Below, in pieces: positions 33,714-42,896 of a DNA stretch of 64,000 nt (the first letter of the stretch is position 1; every line of letters starts with the position of its first letter). The translations under genes and the position numbers were made by a program. The notes under the pieces are model-generated. The model did not search any database. It saw nothing but the letters and a program-made list of their open reading frames with translations, and was not told where the DNA came from. Origin of the DNA: JBLXBZ01 sp048265185 (GTDB lineage Bacteria; Pseudomonadota; Alphaproteobacteria; Rhizobiales; Stappiaceae); contig JBLXBZ010000004.1 in NCBI GenBank assembly GCA_048265185.1, positions 1 through 64,000 of the forward strand. Direction: 5' to 3'.

Positions 33714-35423
33714 TTAACTGAAAAACCGCCCGCCAGATTTCGCTTCGCCACTCGTTTCCACATTCTCCGGCCCCGGATCATCGGGCATATGCTTGAGCGG
33801 AAACTCGGCGGCGCGCAATTCCTTCTTTTCTTTTGGCGGCGCGACCCCTTCAACCGTTTCGCTCGCCGCGGGCTTGCCTTCCTCGGCCTCTTCCTTGGCT
33901 TGCGGCGCCTTGTCGGGCGACAGCTCCTTATCCGGAGCGCCAGAGACCGTTTTTTCTCGCTCAGCAGCCGACACCTGCTCGGTATCCGCTTGCTTTGCAA
34001 TCGGCCCCGTACCTTCGTCCCGCGCGGCGCTCGATTTTATATCGGCCATCGCCTCGCCAGACTCTTGCCCGGCTTGTTCAACCTGAAGCGGCAGCTCTTC
34101 AAGAAGAGCGTCGTCAATATCCACCTGCGCCGCAATGGCCAAACCACTGTTAGGCGTTTTCCATTCATAGGCGTCAATACGTCCCGTCACCGGAGAAATG
34201 GGCGCCCAAGCTTCAGAAACGACGCCATCAGCGACCCACGCCGGGTCCGCAGGCGCCTTGACGGCGCGCGACAGCCATTCACGCACACGGCCCCGATCGC
34301 CATTTTCCTGCTCCTCCAGATCGGCCATCAACAAGAAAGCTCGCTGAGAGGGATCTGAACGAACAATTTTCTTCAATCGTTCCCGAGCAAGAATCCAATC
34401 ACGCGCGTCAATCGCAGCCTTCGCAACCGCAAGCTCGCTTTCCGTATGCTCCGGCTTGAGCTTGGCCAAATGCTTCATACGTTTTAAACGGTCCTGAGCG
34501 GAATCACCTGTTCGCGCGTTGGCGTAGGTCTCAGCCAAATCTGGATGCGGCGCCTGTTTCCAGCACGTCTCGACGACTTTCATCGCTTTGCGTATATCGC
34601 CGCGCCGCGTGCAAAGCCGCGCGCCGACGACGGCTGCAGGAACCAGATTCTGCGCCAACCCATGAGCCTCAAGCGCCAATGTGCGGGCGCGATCCGGCTC
34701 TCCATCCTCCAATTGCAATGCGTAAGCCGTCATTAAAACGGCCTTCCGTCGCCGGAAAGTCTTCTTGTCAACCAGCTTGGTGGCGTAATTACGCTCCAGC
34801 GCTTTGATGGCCGCGTCCCAATCCCCCGCAAGCGCTTGATAACCAAGCACGGCGCGACCAGCCCACGGCAATCCTGAAACCAGCTCCGCCGCTTCATTGG
34901 CGTAATGCAACGCCGCGACGGGATGCTCCAAACGTTCCGCCTCGACGAATAGGCCATGCAAGGCGACCGGCCGTAATTGTGGATCTTCAAGCATGGCTTC
35001 AAAACGCGCGCGCGCGTCATCCCGGTCGCCGGACATTTGCGCGGCCTGCGCCAGAAGCAACTTCGCCGCCGGAGCGTTTTTCAACAATTTCGCCGCTTCA
35101 CCGCCAAATCGTTTCGCCGACACCGCATCGCCGACGCCCAGCGCAACCAACCCCTTCGACAGAGCCTCATATCCGCGATCCCGGCGGCGACGTTTAAAAA
35201 ATCGCGTGGCGATTTTCGGCGAACGCAACAAGGCGCGAATGAGCCCCAGAACGATTACCGCGGCGGCGACCACCGCGCCCAACGCCATGACGCCAATCAA
35301 CAAGCTGGTCTCAATCCGATACCCTTGCCAATCCAGCGTCACCACGCCAGGTCGATCCGCCACCCAGGCCACCCCGAGCGCCAGCAAAAAAGTGATCGCG
35401 ATATAGATCAATACTCGGATCAT
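33714..35423 (-). CDS. hemY: HemY-family membrane TPR protein
   Basis: A 569-residue inner-membrane protein of the HemY family (HemY_N domain), found beside hemC and hemD in many proteobacteria; its exact role in haem synthesis is unsettled. Two membrane helices lie at the N-terminus (about 3-22 and 40-66), followed by tetratricopeptide-like helical repeats (for example AVLGYQALAGDWDAAIKALE). A tail of some 130 residues rich in Glu, Ala, Lys and Pro is probably disordered and longer than in enteric HemY. It is the last gene of the run hemC-hemD-mitofilin-hemY, 48 bases after its neighbour, with a strong terminator behind it. It is unrelated to the protoporphyrinogen oxidase also called HemY. 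Confidence 0.92.
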   Translation of the reverse strand: MIRVLIYIAITFLLALGVAWVADRPGVVTLDWQGYRIETSLLIGVMALGAVVAAAVIVLGLIRALLRSPKIATRFFKRRRRDRGYEALSKGLVALGVGDAVSAKRFGGEAAKLLKNAPAAKLLLAQAAQMSGDRDDARARFEAMLEDPQLRPVALHGLFVEAERLEHPVAALHYANEAAELVSGLPWAGRAVLGYQALAGDWDAAIKALERNYATKLVDKKTFRRRKAVLMTAYALQLEDGEPDRARTLALEAHGLAQNLVPAAVVGARLCTRRGDIRKAMKVVETCWKQAPHPDLAETYANARTGDSAQDRLKRMKHLAKLKPEHTESELAVAKAAIDARDWILARERLKKIVRSDPSQRAFLLMADLEEQENGDRGRVREWLSRAVKAPADPAWVADGVVSEAWAPISPVTGRIDAYEWKTPNSGLAIAAQVDIDDALLEELPLQVEQAGQESGEAMADIKSSAARDEGTGPIAKQADTEQVSAAEREKTVSGAPDKELSPDKAPQAKEEAEEGKPAASETVEGVAPPKEKKELRAAEFPLKHMPDDPGPENVETSGEAKSGGRFFS

Positions 35424-35471
35424 TGCGGTCGATCCCTCTCGTTCTTGTTGCCCTGTGGTTACGTTCTCACA

Positions 35472-37361
35472 CTAGTTGCGCTCTTGAGCAATTTGATTGA
35501 GCACTTCATTTGTGATTCGCGCCACCAATGCGTCCGCGTCCAAACGCGCCTGAACTTTATGCGCCCAATCCGCCCCAGCTTCCTGCGTTTTCTCCGGCAG
35601 CGCGGCATAGGCATCCATCGCGCCGGCAAGATTTCCCGCCTCGACTCTCGCCTCAAGCCGGCCCAGCGCCGCCTGCGGCGTGTCGGCGTCGCTCTCACCC
35701 GGTTGACGAATGCTCACAAGCGAGCGAACCCCTGACATGAAAGTCTCGGTCAAATCGTCATTGGCGGGTCTGTCAAGCGTAGCCGACATGGCCCGAGCAA
35801 TAGCCGGGAATGCCGAGATCAAACGCTCGCGACTTGGCAATCCCGTAAGTTGAAATTGTTTCAACGCGCTGAAGTCGGTTCCCTGCGGCGCCGAAGCCTC
35901 CACCGCAGCCAACTCCGTCTTGAAAGGCCGGCCTTCATCAACCGCCGCCTTCAAACTGGAAACGGACAACGCCCGCGCGGCCAGCTCCCGCGCAGAAACA
36001 TCTCCAAGGCTTCGCTCCACGGGCGCAAGACGCTTGGCGAGCGCTTCAGAGTCCGCCTGCAACCGCGCAAGCGCTTCCGACGTCGCGTCGGAGCTGCTGC
36101 TAAGTTGTGAAGACAAGGACGTCAACGTGGCCTGCATAGCCGTGCGGGTGGAAGCGCCAGTCGCCAGCGACGCCTCGATATTCGTCATTCGCGTTTGCGC
36201 CTCGTCAACCTTGGCCAATGCGGCGCTCAAACGCTCGCCCATGGCCTTCAACTCGGATTTATTCGCGTCTATACCTGCGGAGAGTTTCTCAAGCTCCGTC
36301 TTGAGAGACGTCATTTCTTCATCAACTTTCTGCGTGTCCGCAGCCTTCGCGGCGTTAGCCTCAAGCTCTTCGAGCTTGCTGGAAATGCTTGACTGCTCAG
36401 CATTCAAAGCCGTTTGCGCCTGCTCCAAACTCTTCAACGCCGCCTGATCGCCTGCCCCGCCAGAGGAAACGAACCGGCGCAATTCGGTCAATCCCTCGTG
36501 AAGACTATCAATGGTTTCGCCCGAAGCGCTCGTAGTCTGCGCAGCCGGAGGCGTTTTCTCCAAAGCGGAAACACGCGCCTTCAACTCGTCAATAATCCCG
36601 TCGGCGGTTCCCGTCACAGGCGCCGCAGTGGATTCCGCCAGATCCGCCAACCGGCTTTCAAGGGTGGCGATCCGGGTTTTCGAAGCCTCAAGCGCCGCTT
36701 GAACCTCTCCGTCGCTCGCCTCGCTTCTCAGCGGTAAATACCCAGCATGATGCAAGCCATAAGCCCCCGCTAGAATCACGCCAGAAGTGACGATTCCCGC
36801 CAGCAACATGGTGGCGACGCCGGGTCCGGAGTGGTTTTCCTGCGCGGCGCCTTCCGAGGAACGCCTCGCCGTGCTGGCGCCTGCGACGCTGGCGGATGAA
36901 GCAGACGAATGAGCTGGCCCTGACTGCGAAGCCTGTTCCCTCGCAGAAGCGGTCGCCGTTGTTTTCTCCGCGGATTTTTGCTCGCCAGCGCGCTTTTCGC
37001 CCGCTCCCTTTGCGGCCGCCGTGGTCGCGGCGCCGGCTTGTTTCACGCTGGAGGCGGCGGCCGACGTCGCTCCAGAAGAAGCGCCGGTCTGGGCGGCTTT
37101 GGGAGCCTGCGCCGCAGTCTTTGCGTCCGACGTTTTGGAATCTTGCGGTTTGGCCGCCGTCTTCTCGCTTGGCTTGGCGGGCGCGCTTTCAGCTTTCAAA
37201 TCAATGGTGACAGGCTTGCGCGCCCCGGCGCCCTGCCCACCCGGCGCGCGCCCTGATTGTTTACCGGCGCCTTGGTTCGGCGCCGAGCCCGCGCTCTTTC
37301 CTGGTCCTTGCGAAGCCCCGCCACCGAGCGTTTTACCTGGCTTGTCTTTGTCCGCTGACAT
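35472..37361 (-). CDS. Mitofilin-family (Mic60-like) inner-membrane protein
   Basis: A 629-residue protein of the COG4223/mitofilin group, the alphaproteobacterial relatives of mitochondrial Mic60, which shapes inner membranes. Residues 1-180 are low-complexity, rich in Ala, Lys, Gly and Ser. One membrane helix follows (TMLLAGIVTSGVILAGAYGL). Then comes a long coiled coil (about 215-440) and a C-terminal helical region with PSRERLISAFPAIARAMSAT, similar to the mitofilin signature domain. Its place between hemD and hemY is the usual alphaproteobacterial order. The envelope location is sure from the helix; the role in membrane folding is known from the family only. Confidence 0.88.
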   Translation of the reverse strand: MSADKDKPGKTLGGGASQGPGKSAGSAPNQGAGKQSGRAPGGQGAGARKPVTIDLKAESAPAKPSEKTAAKPQDSKTSDAKTAAQAPKAAQTGASSGATSAAASSVKQAGAATTAAAKGAGEKRAGEQKSAEKTTATASAREQASQSGPAHSSASSASVAGASTARRSSEGAAQENHSGPGVATMLLAGIVTSGVILAGAYGLHHAGYLPLRSEASDGEVQAALEASKTRIATLESRLADLAESTAAPVTGTADGIIDELKARVSALEKTPPAAQTTSASGETIDSLHEGLTELRRFVSSGGAGDQAALKSLEQAQTALNAEQSSISSKLEELEANAAKAADTQKVDEEMTSLKTELEKLSAGIDANKSELKAMGERLSAALAKVDEAQTRMTNIEASLATGASTRTAMQATLTSLSSQLSSSSDATSEALARLQADSEALAKRLAPVERSLGDVSARELAARALSVSSLKAAVDEGRPFKTELAAVEASAPQGTDFSALKQFQLTGLPSRERLISAFPAIARAMSATLDRPANDDLTETFMSGVRSLVSIRQPGESDADTPQAALGRLEARVEAGNLAGAMDAYAALPEKTQEAGADWAHKVQARLDADALVARITNEVLNQIAQERN

Positions 37362-37486
37362 CCATTATCTCCTTCACCGCTTCACCGGTCCCGTCGCAGC
37401 TCGCGCGAAAGTCTCTTCACACTTATAAGCGCCATTTCCAACATAGCAATTTCTGGCGTCGCAATATTTTTGTTTCGGCTTTAGAA

Positions 37487-38197
37487 TTATCGCGCCTTCA
37501 ACAGTTCGAATAAACTGTTTTCATTGGGCTCATCGGCCACCCACACCGGCAAAACGCTCTCAAATGGCGCGCCAGCCTTTGCCGACAGCGCCCCGATTCG
37601 GCCCAGCGCCTTCAGCGCCCCGCAAGCGCGCGCCTGATGATAAAGCGCTTCGGCGGATCGGCGCGAATAGACCAGCGACCAGTCGATAGCCGCTCGTTGA
37701 CGCAAGACCATCCCAATATCCATTGTGAATTGTGTTCGTTTCACGACGCGGTACACCTCGATCATGCGACATGACAAACCATACCCCCCCAGCAAAATCG
37801 GTAAATCGCCCGTTCGCTCCTGCCCGGCCAAATAAAGAATCTCCCCTTCGGGAGCCGCATCGACAATCACCCGCAACAAGCGCGTGAGATCCCCGCCGCC
37901 GCAACGCACATCGCCCGCCCCCATAGATCGCGCTAATTCCGCCGTACGCGGGCCAACGGCGAAAATCGGAAACCGGGCCAGAACCTCCCACTGCGGCAGC
38001 GCGCCGACCACATGCAGCGCTCTTATGCTAGTGACCACAAGCGAACGGGCATGCCCCACATTCAACGTTTGCGATGGTTCGATCAGCGATTGCGTTTCAA
38101 GCAAAGGAACGACGCTGACTTCATGCTTCATCGCCCGCAAACGTTTCGCGCTGCGCTCAGCTTCCGCCTGCGGCCTCGTCAACAGAACATGCATCAT
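37487..38197 (-). CDS. hemD: Uroporphyrinogen-III synthase
   Basis: A 236-residue HemD enzyme, which closes and inverts ring D of hydroxymethylbilane to give uroporphyrinogen III. The family is poorly conserved; supporting segments are VLLTRPQAEAERSAKRLRAM at the start, SLVVTSIRALHVVGAL, FAVGPRTAELARSMGAG and EILYLAGQERTGDLP. It is 37 bases from hemC, its metabolic predecessor, on the same strand. The start could be either of two adjacent ATG codons (38197 or 38194). Confidence 0.9.
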   Translation of the reverse strand: MMHVLLTRPQAEAERSAKRLRAMKHEVSVVPLLETQSLIEPSQTLNVGHARSLVVTSIRALHVVGALPQWEVLARFPIFAVGPRTAELARSMGAGDVRCGGGDLTRLLRVIVDAAPEGEILYLAGQERTGDLPILLGGYGLSCRMIEVYRVVKRTQFTMDIGMVLRQRAAIDWSLVYSRRSAEALYHQARACGALKALGRIGALSAKAGAPFESVLPVWVADEPNENSLFELLKAR

Positions 38198-38234
38198 ACA
38201 TCTCTTTCATGCGCCGGTCCGTCTTCAAAATTCG

Positions 38235-39188
38235 TCAGGCGCCAAAAAACCCAGAGCCGCCAAGAGCCTTCAGCTCCAATCCTGCGTCCCGGCCCATTTC
38301 AAAGGCCTGCGCCTTCGCCCCGGAGCGCGCCGTTTCATGCGCCTCGCTTCCGTCCGGGCGTAAAATAAGGCCGCGAAAGGACAATTTATCGCCCTCCAAC
38401 CGCGCCAGCCCGCCGATTGGCGTTTTGCATGACCCGTCAAGCTCGCGCAAAAAAGCCCTCTCCGCCGTCAGACATATTTCCGTCGGCTCATGGTGAATAG
38501 CGTCCAGCAACTGGCGGGTAGCGCTGTCGTCGCTGCGAATCTCAATGCAGATCGCCCCTTGCCCCACCGCCGGCAAAAACATCTCCGGCTCCAGAACCGA
38601 CGTCACCACATCTTCCATTTCAAGGCGTTTAAGCCCCGCATAAGCGAGCAAAGTGGCGTCAACGACCCCCTCGCTTAATTTTCTCAACCTAGTCTGCACG
38701 TTGCCGCGATACATCACCACCTCGATATCGGGGCGCAAACGTTTGATCATCGCCTGCCGGCGCAAGGAAGACGAGCCAACCACAGCCCCCTCGCGCAGCT
38801 CCAGCAAGGTTTCCGCATTTGGCGAGATGAAAGCGTCGCGCACGTCTTCTCGCGGCAAATAGGTGGAAATCTCCAACCCTTCGGGCAAGACGGTTGGCAT
38901 GTCCTTGGTCGAATGCACCGCCAGATCGATTTCACCTGAATAGAGCGCGTCTTCAATTTCCTTGGTGAACAGGCCTTTGCCGCCGACTTCAGACAAGGGC
39001 CTGTCTTGAATCTTGTCGCCGGAGGTTTTGATGACGACGATTTCAAATCGCTCTTCGGGCAAGTTATGGGCGGCCATCAATCGGTCGCGGGTTTCAAAGG
39101 CCTGCGCTTTGGCGAGCAGGCTTCCCCGGGTGCCGATTCGGATCGTATTCTCTAATTGACGCGATGTTTCAGGCGCTTTTGATTGCAA
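38235..39188 (-). CDS. hemC: Porphobilinogen deaminase (hydroxymethylbilane synthase)
   Basis: A 317-residue enzyme joining four porphobilinogens into hydroxymethylbilane. N-terminal IRIGTRGSLLAKAQA, the catalytic stretch STKDMPTVLPEGL, the substrate-binding arginines in SSLRRQAMIKRLRPD, and the cofactor-attaching cysteine in LDGSCKTPIGGLA are all present. First gene of the haem run on the minus strand; divergent from tsaD across 162 bases, a gene order common in alphaproteobacteria. Confidence 0.96.
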   Translation of the reverse strand: MQSKAPETSRQLENTIRIGTRGSLLAKAQAFETRDRLMAAHNLPEERFEIVVIKTSGDKIQDRPLSEVGGKGLFTKEIEDALYSGEIDLAVHSTKDMPTVLPEGLEISTYLPREDVRDAFISPNAETLLELREGAVVGSSSLRRQAMIKRLRPDIEVVMYRGNVQTRLRKLSEGVVDATLLAYAGLKRLEMEDVVTSVLEPEMFLPAVGQGAICIEIRSDDSATRQLLDAIHHEPTEICLTAERAFLRELDGSCKTPIGGLARLEGDKLSFRGLILRPDGSEAHETARSGAKAQAFEMGRDAGLELKALGGSGFFGA

Positions 39189-39350
39189 GGGGCTTCATCC
39201 CGGTGCTACTGGACCCTTCAGAAGCTGTTCTGATGCGAGCCCATTGTTTTTGATGTATGGTCCAGCGAAACCGTCCATAGGCGCCCTTCGGCGGCGCGCC
39301 AGTACGCCTTGTCCCATATTCGAACCATTATGATAAGTGCAGATAAGAAT

Positions 39351-40475
39351 ATGACCACCCCGGACTTTCCCCTGTCCACACGCACAGAGGCCAAATCTTA
39401 CACCGTGCTTGGCGTTGAGACCAGTTGCGACGAAACCGCCGCGGCGGTCGTTCGCCTGCAAGCCTGCGGGCGGCGAGAAATCCTGTCGAACGTCATCCGC
39501 TCCCAGATTGACGAACATACAGCTTTTGGCGGCGTTGTGCCTGAAATCGCGGCCCGGGCTCACATCAACGTTCTCGATCACCTTATTCGTCAAGCCATGA
39601 GCGAGGCGGATCAACGCTTTTCCGGCCTTGACGCGGTCGCCGCCACCGCAGGGCCGGGCTTGATCGGCGGCGTAATCGTCGGCCTTATGAGCGCGAAAGC
39701 CATCGCCGCCGCCGCCGCAAAACCCCTCATCGCCGTCAACCACTTGGAAGGCCACGCCTTGACGGCCCGGTTGACTGACGATCTGCCGTTTCCCTATCTT
39801 TTACTGCTTGTCTCAGGTGGTCATACGCAATTTCTTCTTGTGGAAGGCGTTGGCGATTATACGCGAATCGGCACCACAATTGACGACGCCGTGGGCGAAG
39901 CTTTCGACAAAACGGCAAAGCTTCTCGGCCTCGGCTTTCCCGGCGGTCCCGCCGTGGAGCGAACGGCGGCGGCGGGCGACGACAAGCGCTTTCCCCTCCC
40001 ACGTCCGCTCTCCGACCGGCCAGGCGCGGACATGTCTTTCGCCGGCCTGAAAACCGCCGTACGCACCTGCGCCTATGACAACGCTCCCTTGTCGCCTGGG
40101 GACGTGGCCGATCTTTGCGCCGGCTTTCAAAGCGCCGTCGCCGACGTCATCGCCTTAAAAAGTCGTCGCGCTCTTGAGGTTTTCATCCAAAAGCACCCAC
40201 AAACCCCGCCAACGCTGGTCGTCGCCGGGGGCGTCGCCGCCAATAGCGCGATCCGCGCAACATTGCGAAACCTCTGCGCCGGGATGAGCGTGCGGATCGT
40301 CACCCCTCCGCACGCTTTATGCACCGATAACGCCGCCATGATCGCTTGGGCGGGGATCGAGCGTTTACGCCTTGGCCCCGTTGACGACAGCACTGTTTCA
40401 CCGCGCCCACGCTGGCCCCTCGACGACAAATCACACGCCATGCTCGGGTCCGGCAAAAAGGGCGCGAAAGCCTGA
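39351..40475 (+). CDS. tsaD: tRNA threonylcarbamoyladenosine synthase subunit TsaD
   Basis: A 374-residue enzyme that transfers the threonylcarbamoyl group to A37 of ANN-reading tRNAs, working with TsaB, TsaE and TsaC. Motifs: N-terminal VLGVETSCDETAAAVV; metal-binding histidines in VNHLEGHALTAR; LVSGGHTQFLLV; and VVAGGVAANSAIR. The start at ATG 39351 fits homologue length; an upstream frame from 39309 adds 14 unlikely residues. It heads a plus-strand run with a Nudix protein, gpsA, a YciI protein and an EVE protein. Confidence 0.96.
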   Translation: MTTPDFPLSTRTEAKSYTVLGVETSCDETAAAVVRLQACGRREILSNVIRSQIDEHTAFGGVVPEIAARAHINVLDHLIRQAMSEADQRFSGLDAVAATAGPGLIGGVIVGLMSAKAIAAAAAKPLIAVNHLEGHALTARLTDDLPFPYLLLLVSGGHTQFLLVEGVGDYTRIGTTIDDAVGEAFDKTAKLLGLGFPGGPAVERTAAAGDDKRFPLPRPLSDRPGADMSFAGLKTAVRTCAYDNAPLSPGDVADLCAGFQSAVADVIALKSRRALEVFIQKHPQTPPTLVVAGGVAANSAIRATLRNLCAGMSVRIVTPPHALCTDNAAMIAWAGIERLRLGPVDDSTVSPRPRWPLDDKSHAMLGSGKKGAKA

Positions 40476-40494
40476 AGACAGGATAAATTCCCCC

Positions 40495-40950
40495 ATGCGA
40501 ATTTTGCACAAGGCCTATGTTTATCTGACCTGCGGGCCGCAATTGCTGGTTTTCCGCCAGCCTGACCAACCCAAAATCGGCCTTCAAGTGCCCGGCGGCA
40601 CCCTCGATCCGGGCGAGAGCCACCTGCAAGGCGCCCTGCGCGAATTCCACGAAGAAACCGGTCTCCGGCTTTGCGGCGCCATAGATCATCTGGCCGACCA
40701 AGATCACATCTTCAACAATGGCCGCGGCCATGATCTACACCGGCGCAAGCATTTCCACACCCGCCTCGCCGCCATTCCAAAGCAGGAATGGGAGCATTTT
40801 GAAATGACCCCAAACGACGGCGGCGCCCCCATTCGGTTTCATCTTTTTTGGATCGATTTGCGCGATGACGCCCAGTGCCGCCAAAATTTATTTTATGAAG
40901 GTTTCGACGCTCCCATACCCACGTTACGCAAACGCATGGAAATCATATGA
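40495..40950 (+). CDS. Nudix hydrolase
   Basis: A 151-residue Nudix-fold protein. The box reads GGTLDPGESHLQGALREFHE followed by ETGL, an almost exact match to the GX5EX7REUXEEXGU signature, so metal-dependent cleavage of a nucleoside diphosphate derivative is expected. The substrate is not evident; the C-terminal part is not typical of MutT or RppH. It lies 19 bases after tsaD, and its stop overlaps the gpsA start by four bases. Confidence 0.88.
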   Translation: MRILHKAYVYLTCGPQLLVFRQPDQPKIGLQVPGGTLDPGESHLQGALREFHEETGLRLCGAIDHLADQDHIFNNGRGHDLHRRKHFHTRLAAIPKQEWEHFEMTPNDGGAPIRFHLFWIDLRDDAQCRQNLFYEGFDAPIPTLRKRMEII

Positions 40951-42002
40951 CGCGCACCGCCAATCGCGCCCCCAGTCCCGGGGCTTATGAAACCATAGCC
41001 GTTCTCGGCGGCGGCGCATGGGGGTCCGCTTTGGCCCTCACGGCGGCGCGGGCCGGCGGGAAAACTATTCTATGGGCGCGCGACCAACAGACCGTAGACG
41101 CGATTAACGCGCAGAAGGCCAACCCCGCCTATTTGCCCGAAGTTACTTTTGACGCGCCGATCACGGCGACCAATCGCCTTGAGGATGCTGTGACGCGCGC
41201 CGATATGGTGCTCATGGTCACCCCAGCCCAGACCACACGGGACATGGCCAGAACGATCCGCCCGCTCCTGCGCGCCGACACGCCGGTGATCCTCTGCGCC
41301 AAAGGCATTGAACGCGGCACCGGTAAATTATTATCGACAATTCTGGAGGAAAACCTGCCTGAGGCGATCCCCGCCGTTCTGTCCGGTCCCAGCTTCGCGG
41401 CGGATGTGGCGCGCGGGCTACCCACCGCCGTGACCATTGCAGCCGAAAACGGAGCGGCGGCGGACAAAATCAGCCAAACGCTGGCTCTTCCAAGTTTCCG
41501 CCCCTATTCTTCCACCGATATAGTCGGGGCTCAAATAGGCGGGGCGCTGAAAAACGTTCTCGCCATCGCCTGCGGCGCTGTTTACGGCAAAGGCTGGGGG
41601 GCGAGCGCCCAGGCAGCTCTCACCGCCCGCGGCTTCGCGGAGCTCTCTCGCCTTGGCGAAGCTCTTGGCGCGCGCCGCGAAACGCTGACCGGACTATCTG
41701 GATTGGGAGATCTTGTTCTGACCTGCGCCTCCGAACAATCACGTAACTTCGCCTTTGGCGCCGCCCTTGGCCGGGGCGCGGCGGTGAGGGAGCTTCTCGG
41801 AAGCAATGAAAGCGCTCCGCAAAAACTCGCGGAAGGCGTTTATTCCGCGCAAATCGCCGTTGATCTGGGCCGGCGCCATCAAATTGAGCTACCCATCGCC
41901 AGCGCTGTGGCGGCGGTGTTGAACGAACAGCTGGATCTAGAAGAAGCCTTGCTGTCGTTAATGACGCGGCCCTTGAAACGTGAAGCGCCGATACCGACGT
42001 GA
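40947..42002 (+). CDS. gpsA: Glycerol-3-phosphate dehydrogenase [NAD(P)+]
   Basis: A 351-residue enzyme making sn-glycerol 3-phosphate for phospholipids from dihydroxyacetone phosphate. N-terminal AVLGGGAWGSALALTAA is the NAD(P)-binding loop. Later motifs are VILCAKGIERGTG, AVLSGPSFAADVARGLPTA, the catalytic lysine region GGALKNVLAIACG, and LSGLGDLVLTCASEQSRN. All agree with GpsA. A 17-residue leader precedes the first strand. ATGA overlap with the Nudix gene indicates co-translation. Confidence 0.96.
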   Translation: MTRTANRAPSPGAYETIAVLGGGAWGSALALTAARAGGKTILWARDQQTVDAINAQKANPAYLPEVTFDAPITATNRLEDAVTRADMVLMVTPAQTTRDMARTIRPLLRADTPVILCAKGIERGTGKLLSTILEENLPEAIPAVLSGPSFAADVARGLPTAVTIAAENGAAADKISQTLALPSFRPYSSTDIVGAQIGGALKNVLAIACGAVYGKGWGASAQAALTARGFAELSRLGEALGARRETLTGLSGLGDLVLTCASEQSRNFAFGAALGRGAAVRELLGSNESAPQKLAEGVYSAQIAVDLGRRHQIELPIASAVAAVLNEQLDLEEALLSLMTRPLKREAPIPT

Positions 42003-42060
42003 ACGACAACGATTTTTCACGCTCCATAAAACGTCCTATCCACCAAGAAAGGTTCCGAAA

Positions 42061-42351
42061 ATGCTTTACGCTCTTCTTTGCACCGACAAACCGCAATCGC
42101 TGCAAATTCGTCTTGATAATCGCGCCTCCCATTTGGAGTTTCTAAATTCCATGGGCGACAAATTGAAAGCCGCAGGCCCCTTTCTGGACGACGACGGCAA
42201 CATGACGGGAAGCCTTGTCATCCTCGAAGCCGCCAACCGCGACGAAGCGCTTGCGATTTCTCAGGAAGACCCCTACGCCCGCGCCGGCCTTTTCGAGAGC
42301 GTTGAAATCCGTCCATGGAACTGGGCCATCAAGAATCCGGAGTCCAAGTAA
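42061..42351 (+). CDS. YciI-family protein
   Basis: A 96-residue single-domain protein starting MLYALLCTDKPQSLQIRLDN, with the family's FLDDDGNMTGSLVILEA and a C-terminal EDPYARAGLFESVEIRPWNW. YciI-like proteins share a ferredoxin-like fold with a conserved His/Asp pair; their reaction is unknown. In alphaproteobacteria it commonly sits between gpsA and an EVE-domain gene, as here. ATG 42061 has GAAAGG upstream; the next gene starts one base after its stop. Confidence 0.9.
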   Translation: MLYALLCTDKPQSLQIRLDNRASHLEFLNSMGDKLKAAGPFLDDDGNMTGSLVILEAANRDEALAISQEDPYARAGLFESVEIRPWNWAIKNPESK

Positions 42352-42352
42352 G

Positions 42353-42772
42353 ATGCGTTACTGGCTGTTCAAATCAGAGCCGTTCAAATGGTCTTGGGAA
42401 ATGCAGAAAGCCAAAGGCGAAGAAGGCGAACAATGGGACGGCGTGCGCAACTATCAGGCCCGCAACAATATGAAGGCGATGGAGCTTGGAGATCTGGGTT
42501 TCTTCTATCATTCCAATGAAGGCAAGGAGGTGGTGGGCATCGTAGAGGTGTGCAAGCTCGCCCATCCAGACACCACCACCGACGACCCGCGCTGGGAATG
42601 CGTGGACATCAAGGCGGTGAAAGACGTGCCGAATCCCGTCACGTTGGCGGCGGTGAAAGCCGAACCCCGCCTTCAGGAAATGGCGCTGGTGACCTCCATG
42701 CGTCTGTCCGTTCAGCCCGTACGTGAAGAAGAATGGAAAATCGTCTGCGAAATGGGCGGTGTGAGCGTTTGA
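42353..42772 (+). CDS. EVE-domain (PUA-like) protein
   Basis: A 139-residue EVE domain. Diagnostic segments are MRYWLFKSEPFKWSWEMQKA at the start, EQWDGVRNYQARNNMKAMEL, and LGFFYHSNEGKEVVGIVEV, which form the aromatic pocket. EVE domains bind modified bases in DNA or RNA; this free-standing type (like thymocyte protein Thy28) has an unsettled role. Gene start ATG 42353 is one base after the YciI stop, with the preceding coding end supplying the ribosome site. Confidence 0.92.
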   Translation: MRYWLFKSEPFKWSWEMQKAKGEEGEQWDGVRNYQARNNMKAMELGDLGFFYHSNEGKEVVGIVEVCKLAHPDTTTDDPRWECVDIKAVKDVPNPVTLAAVKAEPRLQEMALVTSMRLSVQPVREEEWKIVCEMGGVSV

Positions 42773-42896
42773 AAAAATTAAGACTTGATCCAAAACCTGT
42801 TTAGGCGTGAAACTGTTCGAATGAGACGAGCCAGTCCCGGCTTTCGTCTTCCTCCACGCCTATTTTCCCCATCGCCCATCTTCCAAGGAGAGCTAA

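Noticed and set aside
33793..34358. Long plus-strand frames opposite hemY
   Set aside because: They mirror the Glu/Ala-rich tail of HemY and have no independent support.
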